Shown here one piece after another: positions 22,225-33,990 of a DNA stretch of 64,000 bases. Numbering within the stretch: position 1 is the stretch's first letter; each line of letters opens with the position of its first letter. This DNA is from Aselliscus stoliczkanus. Its lineage: Eukaryota > Chordata > Mammalia > Chiroptera > Hipposideridae. The DNA is taken from the NCBI GenBank assembly GCA_033961575.1, contig CM066730.1, forward strand, positions 114,100,523-114,164,522. The letters are read 5' to 3'. The notes under the pieces are model-generated. The model saw only the letters and a program-made list of their open reading frames with translations, had not been told where the DNA came from and did not search any database. The translations under genes were made by a program, and so were the position numbers.

Positions 22225-24235
22225 CTGCTCCTATGAGCAAGCCCGATGTAGGGGAATGTAAGAAGCATGCTTGTGTTAAGGATTTAAACATTCATGTTTC
22301 TAAAATAAATTCGATGGAATGGTACTATAACACAGCTGATTATTATGCATACCTGGGTAGGCCATGGGTTAAGTAGTATATCCTAACCTTAATAACACTA
22401 TGCAACAAAATCCGGTATAAGTGTTGGCTTAGAATAGAAGCATCATGAACCTACCAACATGAAAGAAGAGAAGCCAGGAGTACAAAAGACTGTGTAACAT
22501 TGGGGAATATAGGCAATTCATTCAATGTATAAAAGTACTTTCCAGCAACTCCACATTAGAGAAATTTCAGAAACAATGAAAGGAAGTAAAGTCCCCAAAG
22601 ATTCACTGTCAGAAAGCCTGTTGTCTTAAGGAACGCCCCAGGAGAATCAAAGAAATGTATTGCTTGAATGGGATTTTGCTCTGTGAGGACTATACTGTGT
22701 TCTAGGTAATTTCCAATGTGCTGAGCATTTCCCCCCCATTTTGCTCCAGAAGGGTGTTCGATATGAATTGGGTCTTCAAAGAAAAAAAAAATTTATTTTA
22801 GTCTGAAGCCACTCAAAGACTCTTCCACCTTAACCCCTCATGACATGAAGGATGCCTACTCAGAAGACTGTTTTATCACTTGAGTCCTCATTGCTCATTG
22901 CTCCAGAGATGTTTTTCAATCCCAGTGTAATTATCTCTATGATGGAGGAGGCTCCAGATACATTTATTTGCCCCTCTCTGTGACTGGAAAATGTATTCCA
23001 TATTCAGTTAAAGTCAGTAATTAAAACGGCCTAATCTGCATTCACTTTGTAACCACAGGCTGAAACCCTCCCTCCCTCAGCCCCAGAGGTGGGAGGGCTG
23101 CTGCTCTTAAACCCACGGGTGAAGATTTCTGATTGGCTGGTATATAGTTAGAACAGGTGAAATAATCTAATCTGGAATATTGCTCTCCTCACCTTTTTTA
23201 ATAAACATTTTGCCTTACCACAGACCTTAATATAACAGCAGTAAAGGCAAGAGAGGAAATTGGAAACATGGCCAGGAGTGTGCCTTATGGTTCATAACAG
23301 CCCCAAATTGTGACTGTTTATTAAAACTAACACCCTTTAGTGAGGGTGTGGATCAAAATATCCAGTGGTTTCTCTTTTCTGATATCCCCCCCTTTTTTTT
23401 TTATAACACTGAGTTTAAGTTTTAGTTTTAGGGTGTAGTTAAGTTTCTAAAATTGCTATCTGACTGAAACATTGACCTAAAAAAGCATCTTGTCTATAAT
23501 TTGGCCCCATCAAGTATTTCCATCATTTATTTCAATCAGTAGGAGATACATATGGATGGATTACCTCTTGGGCCAGTGGGACATGAAGGAGTTAAGGCAG
23601 GTGAAGGAAGGGAGGAGTGAGGAGGCCAGAAAACTGCCTCACAAAATACAATTAAGGGCCTTTCCCAGGCCTGGGGCTCTCTGGGCTGCCAGGGGAGATG
23701 AGGACTGCGCACAATGTTCCCCTTGTCCACACACCTCCCTTTTGTTTCAGCAGCACTTTGGCTCCCACACATGCAAAAGTTTGAATTTCCTGTTGGCTCT
23801 GAGGTGAGATTTATAACATTTATTAAGGTTACTATTCATTGTGAATTTACTGGGCAATAAGCCTAAGAGCTTTTAGGGGCTTAATTGCCTATGTTTATGG
23901 GGGGTTGCAAAGCTCCCCACAGCGTCACTGTCAGCCAGGTTGGCCAAATGTGGACCTCTTAGAGTGTCCAGGGTGCATGTCCTAGTCCAAAGGGAATGGG
24001 GTAGCTGAAGGGCTGAAAAGAAGACAGTTCCCTTAGAGCATTAGGTTGGTTTTCTGCTCTAGCTCTTTTCATCCACTTCTCTTTGGCTATTCTACCTCCT
24101 TCTGGCCATGTTTGAAGTCACATTTGAATTTTTCTTTTTTTTTTTCCAGGAAGAAAGGGTAAATACATGGAAATAAATGGGTGGCAGGGGAGAAGAGGAG
24201 GTGGTAGGAATGGAAGCAAACATGTTACAAACATA
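22225..24235. other. Unique sequence with a CG-richer block
   Basis: 22700-23250 lacks repeat character. At 23130-23160 an inverted CCAAT-type GATTGGCTGG is followed closely by TATATAG and CAGGTG, a promoter-like grouping that is short and could be chance. No exon is supported. A weak antisense MIR-like phrase lies near 23815-23900. Confidence 0.35.
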
Positions 24236-24239
24236 ATAG

Positions 24240-24480
24240 GGGCTAAAGAAACATTTTCATACATACTGTCACATTTAATCTTCACAACAGTCCTGTAAGG
24301 CAGGTATTATTCCCACTTTACCAATGAGGAAATTAAGGCTTAGAGAAATGAAAAAACTTACCGAAATTAAAACAGCCAGGAAATGGAAAAGTTAGGATTG
24401 AAACTCAAATTTTTCTGTGGCTTCCCAGCCCCAATTCAGAACTCCACACTACACTGAGCCTTCTTTTAGCAGCTAGTTCA
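24240..24480 (-). repeat. MIR: MIR SINE, antisense
   Basis: Antisense MIR: 'catttaatcttcacaacagtcctgtaaggcaggtattattcccactttaccaatgaggaaattaaggcttagagaaatg', then 'aggattgaaactcaaa'. Well preserved core. Confidence 0.75.
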
Positions 24481-24814
24481 TACTCATAAGCAATTGGTTC
24501 AGTTTTGTCACCAGGACATTTGAGAGTAGACGGTTAAACTTTTTCTTTTCTTCTTTTCCTTTTTATTGTTTTTGAGGGGGACTGTAGGGTGGTTTGCTTT
24601 GTTGCCAAAGGTAGCTTTTCCACAGTGGTTCTATCCCTTGTCCTCACCAATCCCTTCTAGGATGTAATGGACAAGAACAGGATAAAGCCAACTGAACAAT
24701 GCTGTATGCCATGCAGGGAAAAGGGATATTTGTCAGTTCACAAGAGTGACAGCCACTGAGGCAGGTCTGCAATTTGATGAAAGAGTTGGAAAGAGAGTAG
24801 TCCTAGGGCTCCTT

Positions 24815-24960
24815 TCATTTTTTCATTCACTTGTTTATTCAACAAACGTTTGGTAAGCATTGTCTATGTGCCAGGCACTGTGGTAGGCATTGGGATGTTA
24901 GATGGTGCAGCACTCTTTCTGCTGTGCAGACGTGGACAGGATGCTGCCCAGGCCTTGTCT
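24815..24960 (-). repeat. L2-type 3' end, antisense
   Basis: 'tgtttattcaacaaacgtttggtaagcattgtctatgtgccaggcactgtggtaggcattggg' is the L2 terminus read in antisense. Confidence 0.6.
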
Positions 24961-25099
24961 CTTCAAGGCACTTTCCCTTACATCTACCCAAAGTCTGTCA
25001 CAGTGATCAACTTCCCAGACTGCTTCACAGAGATGGTCCTACCACAGGAAAGAAACAAAGAAAAAAGCAGAAAATAAAAAAGCTGAGCAGGCAGTGTAC

Positions 25100-25165
25100 T
25101 CTTTATATGAAACATATAAACAAAATCTTTATATGAAACATATAAACAAATATATATATATATAT
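25100..25165. repeat. 26-bp tandem duplication plus (TA)n
   Basis: 25100-25125 and 25126-25151 are near-identical 26-base units (TCTTTATATGAAACATATAA core), followed directly by a short TA run to 25165. Confidence 0.95.
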
Positions 25166-25220
25166 CATATGTAATATCATCTTTACATATAATGAATAAA
25201 TGAGCAAAAAGATGTATATA

Positions 25221-26192
25221 CAGTAGTGCCCCTCTTATCCAGGGTTTTGCCTTATGTTGTTTCAGATACCCACGGTCAACCAATGTCCCAAAATATTAAA
25301 TAGAAAATTTCAGAAATAAACAATTAATGCATTTTAAATTGTTCTGAGTAGCATGATGAAATCTCACAAGGTCTCACTTAATCCTGCCTATGAGCTGAAT
25401 CATCCCTTTGTCCAGCATCTCCACATTGTATATGCTCCCTGTCCCTTAGTCACTTAGTAGCCACCTTGGTTATCATCAGATCAACTGTCATGGTATCACA
25501 GTGCTTGTGTACAAATAGCCCTTATTTTATTTAATAATGCCCTCAATGTGCAAGGGTAATGATGCTGGCAATTTGCATATACCAGAGAGAAGCTGATAAG
25601 TGTTTCCTTTAAGTGAAAAGATGGAAGTTCTTGACCTTACAAGGGAAGAAAAAAAATCCTATGCCGAGGTTGCTAAGATCAAGGGTAAGAATGAATCATC
25701 TATCAATGAAATTGTGAGGAAGAAAAAAGAAACTTGTGCTAGTTTTGCTGTCGTACCTCAAATTACAAATGTTACTGCCACAGTGCATGATCAGTGCTTA
25801 GTTAAGAGGAAAGGCATTAACTTTGTGGGTGGAAGACACGAACAGAAAACGTGTTCCGATTGACAGCAATGAGTTGTGCCAGAAATTATTAAGCCTACAT
25901 GAAGACTTCAGCAAGGGATCCCCTGAAACAAGTGACATGAAGTCACTTACTGCAAGTAAGGGATGATTGCACAGATTCAGGAATACACTAACACTGAAAA
26001 ATATACAGATTACTGGAGAGCCTGTGTCTGCTGATGAAGAAGTTGCTGCCACATTTCCAGAAGAGTTGAAGCAGAAAGGTATGTATGCATAGGAAAAAAC
26101 ATAGCACATATAGGGTTTGGTACTATCCACAGTTTCAGGTATCCACTGGGGGTCTTGGGATGTATCCCTCATAGATGGGGGTGGGACTACTG
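25221..26192 (+). mobile_element. Tigger (pogo/Tc1-mariner) DNA transposon, internally deleted
   Basis: The left end CAGTAGTGCCCCTCTTATCC and right end '...tgggactactg' are inverted repeats with TA on both outer sides (TATA before 25221, TA after 26192). At 972 bp it is far shorter than an autonomous Tigger (about 2.4 kb), so most of the transposase is deleted. The interior keeps the N-terminal part of the transposase. Confidence 0.88.
25600..26084 (+). pseudogene. Tigger/pogo transposase, N-terminal remnant
   Basis: The frame 25600-25863 encodes 87 residues. From about residue 8 (MEVLDLTREEKKSYAEVAKI) it has the form of the pogo-type N-terminal helix-turn-helix DNA-binding domain found in Tigger transposases and CENP-B-related TIGD proteins. 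Beyond the stop, a shift of frame restores similarity to the second, CENP-B-type helix-turn-helix ('hedfskgspetsdmks' and 'pvsadeevaatfpeelk'), so the copy has at least one frameshift and one in-frame stop. The catalytic DDE domain is absent. It is dead and is not a host TIGD gene, because it lies between transposon ends. Confidence 0.75.
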
Positions 26193-29100
26193 TATGTATA
26201 GATACACATACGTGTGTGTGTGTGTGTGATCACCCTGACATCTAGTCCAAATTGTCAAATTGCCATTACAAATTTCTTACTGGACTTCTAACAGGCAGGG
26301 AACCTGCTAGCACAGAAGACTAAGCAGTTGAGCCATCATTGTTGCAAATATATTGTTCAGGACATTTGCTAATTTATTGATGCAGCAGCAGAGGTAGAAT
26401 CAGATTTAGCTATTCAGTGGAAGAATAATTTGGAATATTTTGGTGCATTTCTTTTTTTAAAAAAGCCACTTTAATGCCTCTGTATTAAAATGACAGTCTT
26501 AAATAGGGGTCTCTTTTTCTAAATAAAAGATATGCAAATTGCAATTCAAGATTTATATTATGATAAAAACTGAAATACAAAAGAGTCATTATCCTGCAAA
26601 ATGTAAAAGTACATTGCTTCATGAGTCTATAATGATATAATGGGATGTTGATGTAGTAAGAGGTGTCAGAAGGGAGACAATGACCTTAAAATTTTAAGTC
26701 AGAAGCATTAGTATTGAACAATAAGTATCTATCTGTCTACCTAACTACCCATCTATCTATTGAATATTGCATATTTTGAAAATTTGACATGAGGAACAGT
26801 ATATTTTTATCTTCTAATGTTATAGCCATAATAAGGGGGTTGGGAGTGTGGAAGATGTGAAATACTTTTCATATAACCATTCCAGCTCTGAAATTGGATA
26901 AAGATTTACCTTGAATTTTGATCAATAGACCTATTTCTCATGAAAATCAGTTGTGTGTTATGAAGCTTGGAGACCATTCTTGCCCTAGCGTTAGGGCCAG
27001 CGCCTTAAAATCAAATGTCAGAAACCCCAATGTTCCCTGCATAAGAAAGACTGGCAGTCCACAGAAAGACTCCCAATTTTTAAGATGATGGGAACAATTT
27101 TCAGCTGATCGTTGTGTGTCACTGAAAGAGTCAACTTAAAGAGCCTGCATAAGAACACAATAGATTTATTCTATCAGATTCCTGAAAAACTGCAGCAGAC
27201 TGATATTTAGATTTGAGGTTATTTTACTGGCTTATACTAAAAGAATGGAGGCATGCGCGTGTGTGCATGTGTGTGTGTTTCCAATGGAGATACAGTGTAA
27301 GTAATCAAGTGATATACCACATGTGAAGCAGATGTACAGGCTTGTTCCCACTACCAAACAGAGCAGAAGGCCTGCTTTAGCTTTATTTGGCAGGAATTTA
27401 TATACTCGCTTCACTATTTGATCTTAACTTAAACAAAGGACGTTGGTCTCAGCCACCACTGGTTTCAGGGCAACAGTTCTGCCTTATTTCTGAAAGGCAG
27501 TGAAATTGTGACACTTCAAAAATCAGATGATTGCACAGTATGAAAGTATCTTAAATGTTTATTTGTTTTAGTGAACCAAACCCTCATTTTCTTGTTTCTG
27601 AGTGTGCAATTGATTGCACTGAAAGTTGTAGGCAGAAGTACCTCACTTTTATACAAATGTCAGAACCTTGGCAAAGCAATTTCCAGAACTTCAGAACAAA
27701 CCCAAACAAGCCAGCGACTCCAAATGAGGCCTAAGAAAATACTCTCAGACCAAACTCCTGATAATTTTCCAGTTCAGAAAGTTGCTGAGGGTCTTCTGTC
27801 AGAGCTTGCTCATGGTTTATGATTTTTGAGTCCGTGCGACGCTCCTTTCTATTTCATCTTGACTTAATGTCATTAGTCTTCCTTCACAGAAACCTGAGCG
27901 TTCATTTTCTAATCTATCTAGATGATACGCTGACAGCATTTTCCCTGATCGAGACTTTACCATTTATGTCTCTGCCTCTGCTAATCATTTTCAGAAATGA
28001 GATTTATAGTCAAAAGGATTAAATCAATTCTGACTTCCTTCCAAATTTCTAGGTTTTCGGGGATTCATGATGAACACAGAAACCATGGCCCCTTAGAGAT
28101 ACTTTACTAAGAAGATCTTTCTTACCTTTGTTACTTGGCCTTTCAGAGCTAGCTGCCTCTCTGTGGAGGGTAGCAAGTCAACTTCTCTATGTTTTGCTTG
28201 GTAACCATACACAGAGGCTGAGCAACTCAAGCTATTTTTGATTGGAAGGAGATCAATGAGCTATCAATTCTCTTCCTTTTCATTCTCCATCCTTTCTTCT
28301 CTCTCTTCTTCTTACTCCTAAAATAAGTACCCTTAGGAAACGTCAGCCTATTTCAATTAAGTGTTTATATTTTGAGTTTCTCATCGTGGGTTGACATTTT
28401 TATCATCCAAGGGTCGAAAAGAGAAATTACATCAGCCCAAACTAAATCACAGCTTTTCTTCCTTTCTAATTTCTCTAATCTTCAACTGACTTGAAATACC
28501 ATTACTACTCTATAACAAGCATTGTGCAAGGCAAGGAACTTCTGCAAATATAATTATTTTCTCTCCTTCTCTTCCTTCCCTTGTTCCTTTCTTTTTCTTT
28601 TTCCAAATTTACTCTCATTACTAGCTTCATTGAATAGATTTCTTTACATCCTTCCTTAGTCACTTTGGATTTCTTCCTCAGATATTCATGGTGAATGTAT
28701 ACAAAAATAGTAAGAATAGCATTCTTGTCATCCCCCCCTCGCCCCCGCTTCCATAAACCCTGCCTATCCCATGAAGTATGCTGTCTCAGCAAAAGTACCA
28801 AGATGATACTGACATATCCTTGGTCATGTGTGATAGTGACCAGACTCAGTGTCTTTTAGTTCATGGAACACTTACCTACCAAAGGTTGTTCTAAAACATC
28901 TGTTCTTTGTCAGCCCATTAGTTGTCTGCTGCAAACTAGAACAGATCTGGATCATAATCCTGATTTGGTTTTCTTTGTCTCACCCTGTACTCATCCCCTT
29001 GGTCTAGGTAGACATTTTGGCTTCCCTGGCTTTACCCTTATTACTATATAAATTCCAGATCCTAGGATGCAACCTGCAAGTCCTTGTTAATCTTCACATT

Positions 29101-29930
29101 TTGGGAAACTACTAAGGTTGTAATTAACCTATACCCCCAGAACCTTTCCCCAGTATCATCTTGCTTGGTTATTATAGTGCTTGCCACAGTATCCAGGTTT
29201 AAGTGGGTAGAGGTGGGAAATCTGTCCAACATTTTTGCCTCAATTCAGAATGTCTTTTTTTTCACCATGGTGAGCTGGCCTATGTCTATATAAACTAAAG
29301 TCAGTGTGCCATCTCTATTTTTCAGTGAGTGTTCAGTATTTCTATGTATAAGATTTGTATATTGTATGCACAGAGATTTCAATGTCTAGGATCATGGCAA
29401 TGGCTGCCTATACTGCTTCTTCATTGTGGTTATACATGGAGGTGGTAGAAGCTCCCTAAAATTCTTTGTACTGAGATAACCTGGTGACCTGCACACTTCC
29501 AGTTCTCTCATCACCATTTCCTCTGTTAGTGTCCAGGCACTAGGAAAGAACCAGAAAGTTTACCCATATCGGAGAGGTAAATTTCTGGCAATTCTTAAAG
29601 ATATGACAGATTAAAAAGGGACATCAGAAGTAATAGCCAGGGTACCTTACTCCTTTGTTAGTTGATAATAAGGGATTTAGCAAGCAGGAGTAAAATAATA
29701 AACATCACTAAATTATAGTTTCAGGGATTCTATGAGTCACATCATGTGAGGTGCAACCACCATCAGTACCCACAACAAGCATCTTCTATATACACAGGAC
29801 ACTCTGTGATTCACTGAAGGTGCAGAATGTTATAAAATACAGTTCTTTCTTTCCAAGGACTTATGATGAGCCTAGGAGAGACCACTATAGACCTAAAGAA
29901 TAGACATACACATGAGGAGAGGATATGTGT
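26193..29930. other. Unique sequence, no gene
   Basis: Only simple repeats are recognised: GT runs at 26213-26229 and 27255-27279, and a CTAT-like run near 26730-26760. T/C-rich stretches at 28270-28320 and 28555-28620. Frames of up to 98 codons show no domain. Confidence 0.5.
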
Positions 29931-29932
29931 GA

Positions 29933-30004
29933 AACATGCATGTCCATCTTTCCTTGCACATGCATGTCCCTCTTTCCTTGCACATGCATGTCCATCTTTC
30001 CTTG
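29933..30004. repeat. Three tandem copies of a 24-bp unit
   Basis: Units at 29933-29956, 29957-29980 and 29981-30004, core ATGCATGTCCATCTTTCCTT, differ at only one or two bases. Because 24 is divisible by three the array stays open on both strands and creates repeated peptides in two spurious frames. Confidence 0.97.
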
Positions 30005-30009
30005 CCACC

Positions 30010-31360
30010 CCATTTGCACATAGAATTCACAATGCCCCATGAACATAGAATTCTGGTAGACTCACAGTGTGTGGGAGTTAAGGGAGACTCACAGCAAGCA
30101 CAAGGTAAACGTGTTGCATCTATGACTGTAAGCTAAGGAGAGGGGATACTGATATCCTGTGGAGGCCAGGTTTTCTATTCCACTAGCATTTGCTTCAAAC
30201 ATAGAAAACAGAAAGAATACATGGTGTTCTAAGAAATGCAAAGAATCAAGGCACCGTATCATAGCCTTTCTTACTCATGTTGCTTTCGTGTGTTAGCTAA
30301 GCACTTATGCTAAAAGTGATGACACAGAAAGAAAGAAAACAATAAGACAACCCATAATTCCTTTTCCTTTCATTCCCTCCTTATTCATCAGTAAACCAAA
30401 AATATGTTCGTAGAATGTGTGTATATAGAAGTGTAATAAAAACAGTTGAGTTAATTTTGTGCAGCATTTTTGCTGTTTAGGTTAACAAAATACAAATTCA
30501 TGTACAAACTACTAAATAAAAATTGTGCAATTTCAGTAATTCGGTATATAATTTAAATGCTTTTATGTTTGTATTTAAAACTGGCATTGTACAATAAAAA
30601 TGAATAGCAAAATTTATGCTAATAATTAAAAATTGTAATTTTTATTTACTTAGAATGACATTAAATAACAAATAAAAAACATTATGACAATTCAAGAAGA
30701 AAAATTTTTATAGCTTAATATGTTTAGTGGCATTGTTTTCTGTTTTTTGAACAAGGGTCTCCACATTTTCGTTTTTTATTGGATACCAAAGATTATGCAG
30801 TACCTCCGTGAGAGTCCTTATGGGAAGATGAAACCAAGAGAAGAACCTATATTGGAAGCACTACCTGTGTGCCCTGAAATTGATTTCCCTGATCTGGTCC
30901 ATAAGTACCAAAATGAAAGTGTGAACACAGAAAAATATGTTGTCTTGATTCTAAGCTTAAAAAGTTAAACCTACCCCAAATGTTTGAGAAAGTCTCAATT
31001 TACTTTTCTTCTGGTTTCCCTTTGCTTTTACTGTTTTATATATTAAACACTTAAATTCTCATCGATAATTGACTTGGAGTAAGGTGTAGGACCAGGAAAA
31101 TTAAATTTTTTTCTCAAAATGATAAATAGTTATTTATGACTTATAGTTGTCCCCTGAATCATATTTAAACTTCTGCTTCATATTTGTAAGCTCCTTAAAA
31201 ATACTTCTTTCAACTTGCATCCATTTTCCATTCCCTTGCTGTCTACACCCCTGAACACTGCCTATGTCCTATTACACTACTGCTAGGATCTCAGTTTCAA
31301 TCCAACAACCATCTCAATATATCCCTTGCGGAACTTGCCTCTTCTACATCTTAAGTCATA
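30010..31360. other. AT-rich sequence, unclassified
   Basis: 30380-30720 is very AT-rich. 30740-30850 has a repeat-like phrase ('caagggtctccacattttcg') of a family not named here. The 82-codon frame at 30720-30968 covers it and has no known domain. 31200-31330 is pyrimidine-rich and may be L2. Confidence 0.35.
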
Positions 31361-31364
31361 CATA

Positions 31365-31916
31365 TGAGATCAGGAAATTAAGTTCATGAACTCATCCTAG
31401 AAAAAGTGTTACATACCTCATTGCTGAATATCACTATGGTCAACTTCAAAATACTCCCCTTGGGAAGCTATGCACTGATGCCAGCAGCTCGTTCACCCTT
31501 CAAAGGAATTTTGGAACACTTTTTCTGGAATGGTCATCAGAGCTGTTGTCGTATTACCCTTGATGTCCTGAATGTCATCAAAATGTGTTCCTTTCAATAT
31601 TTCCTTTATTTTTGGGTAAAGAAAGAAGTTATTGGGGGCCAGATCCGGTGAGTAGGGAGAGTGTTCTAATACAGTTATTTGTTTACTGGCCAAAAACTCC
31701 TTCACAGACAGTGTCATGTAAGCTGGTACATTGTTGTGATGCAAGAGCCATGGATTGTTGACAAAAAGTTCAGGTCATCTAACCTTTCACGTCTAACCTT
31801 TAAACTTGGCTAACTATTTGTCCAGTTGGTACAAATTCATAATGATTAATCCCTCTGATATCAAAAAAAGGTTAGCAACATCGGTGCAAGTTCGCAAACT
31901 TGATTGTCAGAGCTTG
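31365..31916 (-). mobile_element. Mariner-type DNA transposon, internally deleted, both ends present
   Basis: TA dinucleotides flank the element (31363-31364 and 31917-31918). The first 27 bases and the complement of the last 27 agree at about 17 positions, giving terminal inverted repeats. Read on the minus strand, the interior is the C-terminal transposase half followed by the 3' untranslated end. Length 552 bp against about 1.3 kb for a full mariner; a deletion is evident near 31770-31810, where text jumps between distant transposase parts. Confidence 0.85.
31493..31744 (-). pseudogene. Mariner transposase, C-terminal catalytic remnant
   Basis: The 83-residue frame shows the mariner hallmarks HNNVPAY (normally HDN-P-H) and YSPDLAPNNFF (normally YSPDLAP-D-FF), followed by LKGTHFDDIQDIK. 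In mariner DD34D transposases the second and third catalytic aspartates sit in these two motifs with 34 residues between. Here both positions are asparagine (N at residues 4 and 39 of the frame), with spacing preserved, so the fragment is catalytically dead. The upstream half, with the first aspartate and DNA-binding domain, is missing or scrambled. This is a relic, not a SETMAR-type host gene: no SET domain lies nearby. Confidence 0.88.
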
Positions 31917-31919
31917 TAC

Positions 31920-32085
31920 CACCATTTCTATCTGGAACAATATCATGACTACTTCTACTTCTTCCCTCCACTCATTTTGAAAAGCAGAAATCTCTCAGTC
32001 TTACTCTACTTCACCTTGAGTACACATCCATCAAAAGAGAGGTAGGAGGGCTTTATAAAGCACTATAAAACTATAGCATATAAGT
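31920..32085. other. Unique sequence
   Basis: No repeat or gene recognised between the mariner and the next MIR. Confidence 0.4.
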
Positions 32086-32089
32086 ATTA

Positions 32090-32290
32090 AAGTTATTTTA
32101 ATTATATTAATAACAGTTAACACTTGTTTAGGGCTTACTATATGCTAGGCAGAGTTCTACACCTTTAGATATATTAATTCCTTTATATTCTCACAACAAC
32201 ACAGAGTGGTTAAATATCTTGTTAAACAGCTAATGAATGGCGGATTTGGGATTGTAACCAAGAAATTCTGTTTTACATTCCTGAGTAGAG
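32090..32290 (-). repeat. MIR: MIR SINE, antisense
   Basis: Antisense MIR: 'aacacttgtttagggcttactatatgctaggcagagttctacacc', 'attctcacaacaac', 'taatgaatggcggatttgggattgtaacc'. The middle of the core is deleted. Confidence 0.65.
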
Positions 32291-32299
32291 ATACTAGAA

Positions 32300-33505
32300 A
32301 GTATGATAATATCATGTATTAGAATGCACTAATACTGATCAATTCGCATGCATTTATGAAGACTCTCCTTCCATATACCCAGGAGGAAGGGGGAAGACAA
32401 ACTCCCAAATTTTCATATAGAAAATTGCCTGCCAGAAAAATCCACCCACTGTTTTCCTCTATAGTTTTGTCTGGTTCAGTTTTGTTTTTTTTAATTTTGG
32501 AGAACAGACTTTCTCTGGGAAGTCAGATTTTACTTTGATTTTCCACCCGAGACTGGAGTATGGAGAACATGCATGCCTTCGCTCTCTCCCACAGATGCTT
32601 ACTTGAGCAGTGTGACCACCAGCCTACAAGACTGCACTGCAATTCACTTGGAACTTCCTACAGGACCACCCAGAAGCTGCAGCTGGTGCTGAGTACGTGG
32701 GCGCCTGTTTACATGAGAATGTGAGCTAAAGGAAGTGGACAGTACCTGTTTTCTTCTGTCAGACAAATACTTGATTTCAGTGGAAAGATCTGATGTGTAA
32801 TCTAGAAATATTCATTGGTTATAGGCCTAATGATTTTCCAGACATGAAGGTGTTCCCTTCCCAGAACTGGGGCAAAAGGGAGCTTCTCCCAAGGTGCTGG
32901 CAGCTGCCCCTCACCCGGCAGAGCCAGCTGTAGGTCTGGGAATGTGAGTCGGACAGAGTCCAAATGTGCTGATCTTCAGATAGACCACGTTGAAAGAACC
33001 GTTTTTCCATAGAAAGACTTTCCATTGAATCATAGCCCATACACTATCTCTGGCGTCTCAGAGAGGAATAACACTGAACTTATAAGGGAAAAAATCCTGT
33101 TCTTAAAACCTTTGCCTGTATCTATTATGAATAGCCATCCACGTTCATGTCTAGCCACCCCAGGAGGGCATTTGGCAATAGTTGCAGAAGAAAGCTTTTC
33201 TGCTCAGATAAATAACAGTGTCCCAAAAAGCTGACTTGTGGGGTGAAGGGTATATGTGGAAGCAAGGAATAGTTTTATAGAGCTGCTAGCAATGTCTTTA
33301 TAACACACTTTAGGTGACATATTTTTAGCTGAGTACGTTCTCTTCTATGTTTTTGTAAATCATATTTTTCTTTAAATTTTGTTTTGGAACTCTTTAGAGA
33401 GCTTACAATTTAAAGATTTTCTAATATCTACTTCCACAGTAAATTCATAATTTCAAAGATCACATTCCCTTGAATTGAGGGAAACCTGTGTTAACAACTT
33501 TGTCC
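32300..33505. other. Unique sequence, no supported exon
   Basis: 32380-33240 has average GC and no repeat character; a polypyrimidine-CAG at about 32585-32594 looks like a splice acceptor but nothing downstream supports an exon. The 33240-33480 part is AT-rich. Confidence 0.4.
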
Positions 33506-33509
33506 CCTC

Positions 33510-33637
33510 ACCTTTGCCCTTTTTATTTGAGGGCAGTGTCACTGGCCCTCATATGTGGGACCCGAACCAGGGCCACTGGCTTCCTAAGCCAGCGCTTAAC
33601 TACCGCGCCACTCCGCTGGCCCAACCTTTGCCCTTTT
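33510..33637 (-). mobile_element. Short tRNA-derived SINE (about 100 bp) with 14-bp target duplication
   Basis: Flanked by ACCTTTGCCCTTTT at 33510-33523 and 33624-33637. Body 33524-33623 on the minus strand: head GGGCCAGCGGAGTGGCGCGG, A-box region 'gtggcgcggtagttaagcgc', B box GGTTCGGGTCC, then the block GGGCCAGTGACACTGCCCTC and a short A-rich tail. The element therefore consists of little more than a tRNA-like head plus about 30 bases. Intact Pol III boxes and an exact duplication indicate a young insertion. Confidence 0.92.
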
Positions 33638-33794
33638 AATGAGGCCATTCCACACCATCTGGAGTCCATGCTGCGAACAGGTCCTGGAAATGAAAAAGAA
33701 GAAGGCAAGCCTAGAGATGAACATGCTACTGTGTCAGACTCTTCTTTAATTGTTAGGCATACAACACATTCTTCTGAGGATGGGTCTTGAAAGG

Positions 33795-33990
33795 AAAGGC
33801 ACACTAAAATTTATTGAATTGGTATTGTGTATCAGGCATTTAATCACACAACAGCCCCATAAGGGAAGAGGGAAATGAGATAACACTTAATGAGCACCCA
33901 CTATCCAATGGGCACAAAGCTAATAGCTTTATAATGTATTGTTTCATTTAGTCTTTATAATTAAGGTTGATATAGTTAGCAAATTGAAGT
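33795..33990 (-). repeat. MIR: MIR SINE, antisense (possibly two)
   Basis: 'tttattgaattggtattgtgtatcaggcattta', 'cacaacagccccataaggg', then a second start 'acttaatgagcacccactatccaatgggcac...gtttcatttagtctttata'. Two MIR fragments in the same orientation are likely. Confidence 0.55.

Noticed and set aside
25798..26172. 124-codon minus-strand frame
   Set aside because: Antisense of the Tigger remnant.
29933..30004. CRISPR-like array
   Set aside because: Units are directly adjacent with no unique spacers, and the genome is mammalian.
29811..30136. Frames with repeated 8-residue peptides on both strands
   Set aside because: Produced by the 24-bp tandem triplicate; both strands open for the same reason.
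31493..31744. SETMAR-like host gene
   Set aside because: No SET domain nearby, the element ends are present and the transposase is truncated with its catalytic residues lost.
32580..32720. Splice-acceptor-like polypyrimidine-CAG followed by open sequence
   Set aside because: No matching donor, no recognisable protein and no sign of conservation can be shown.
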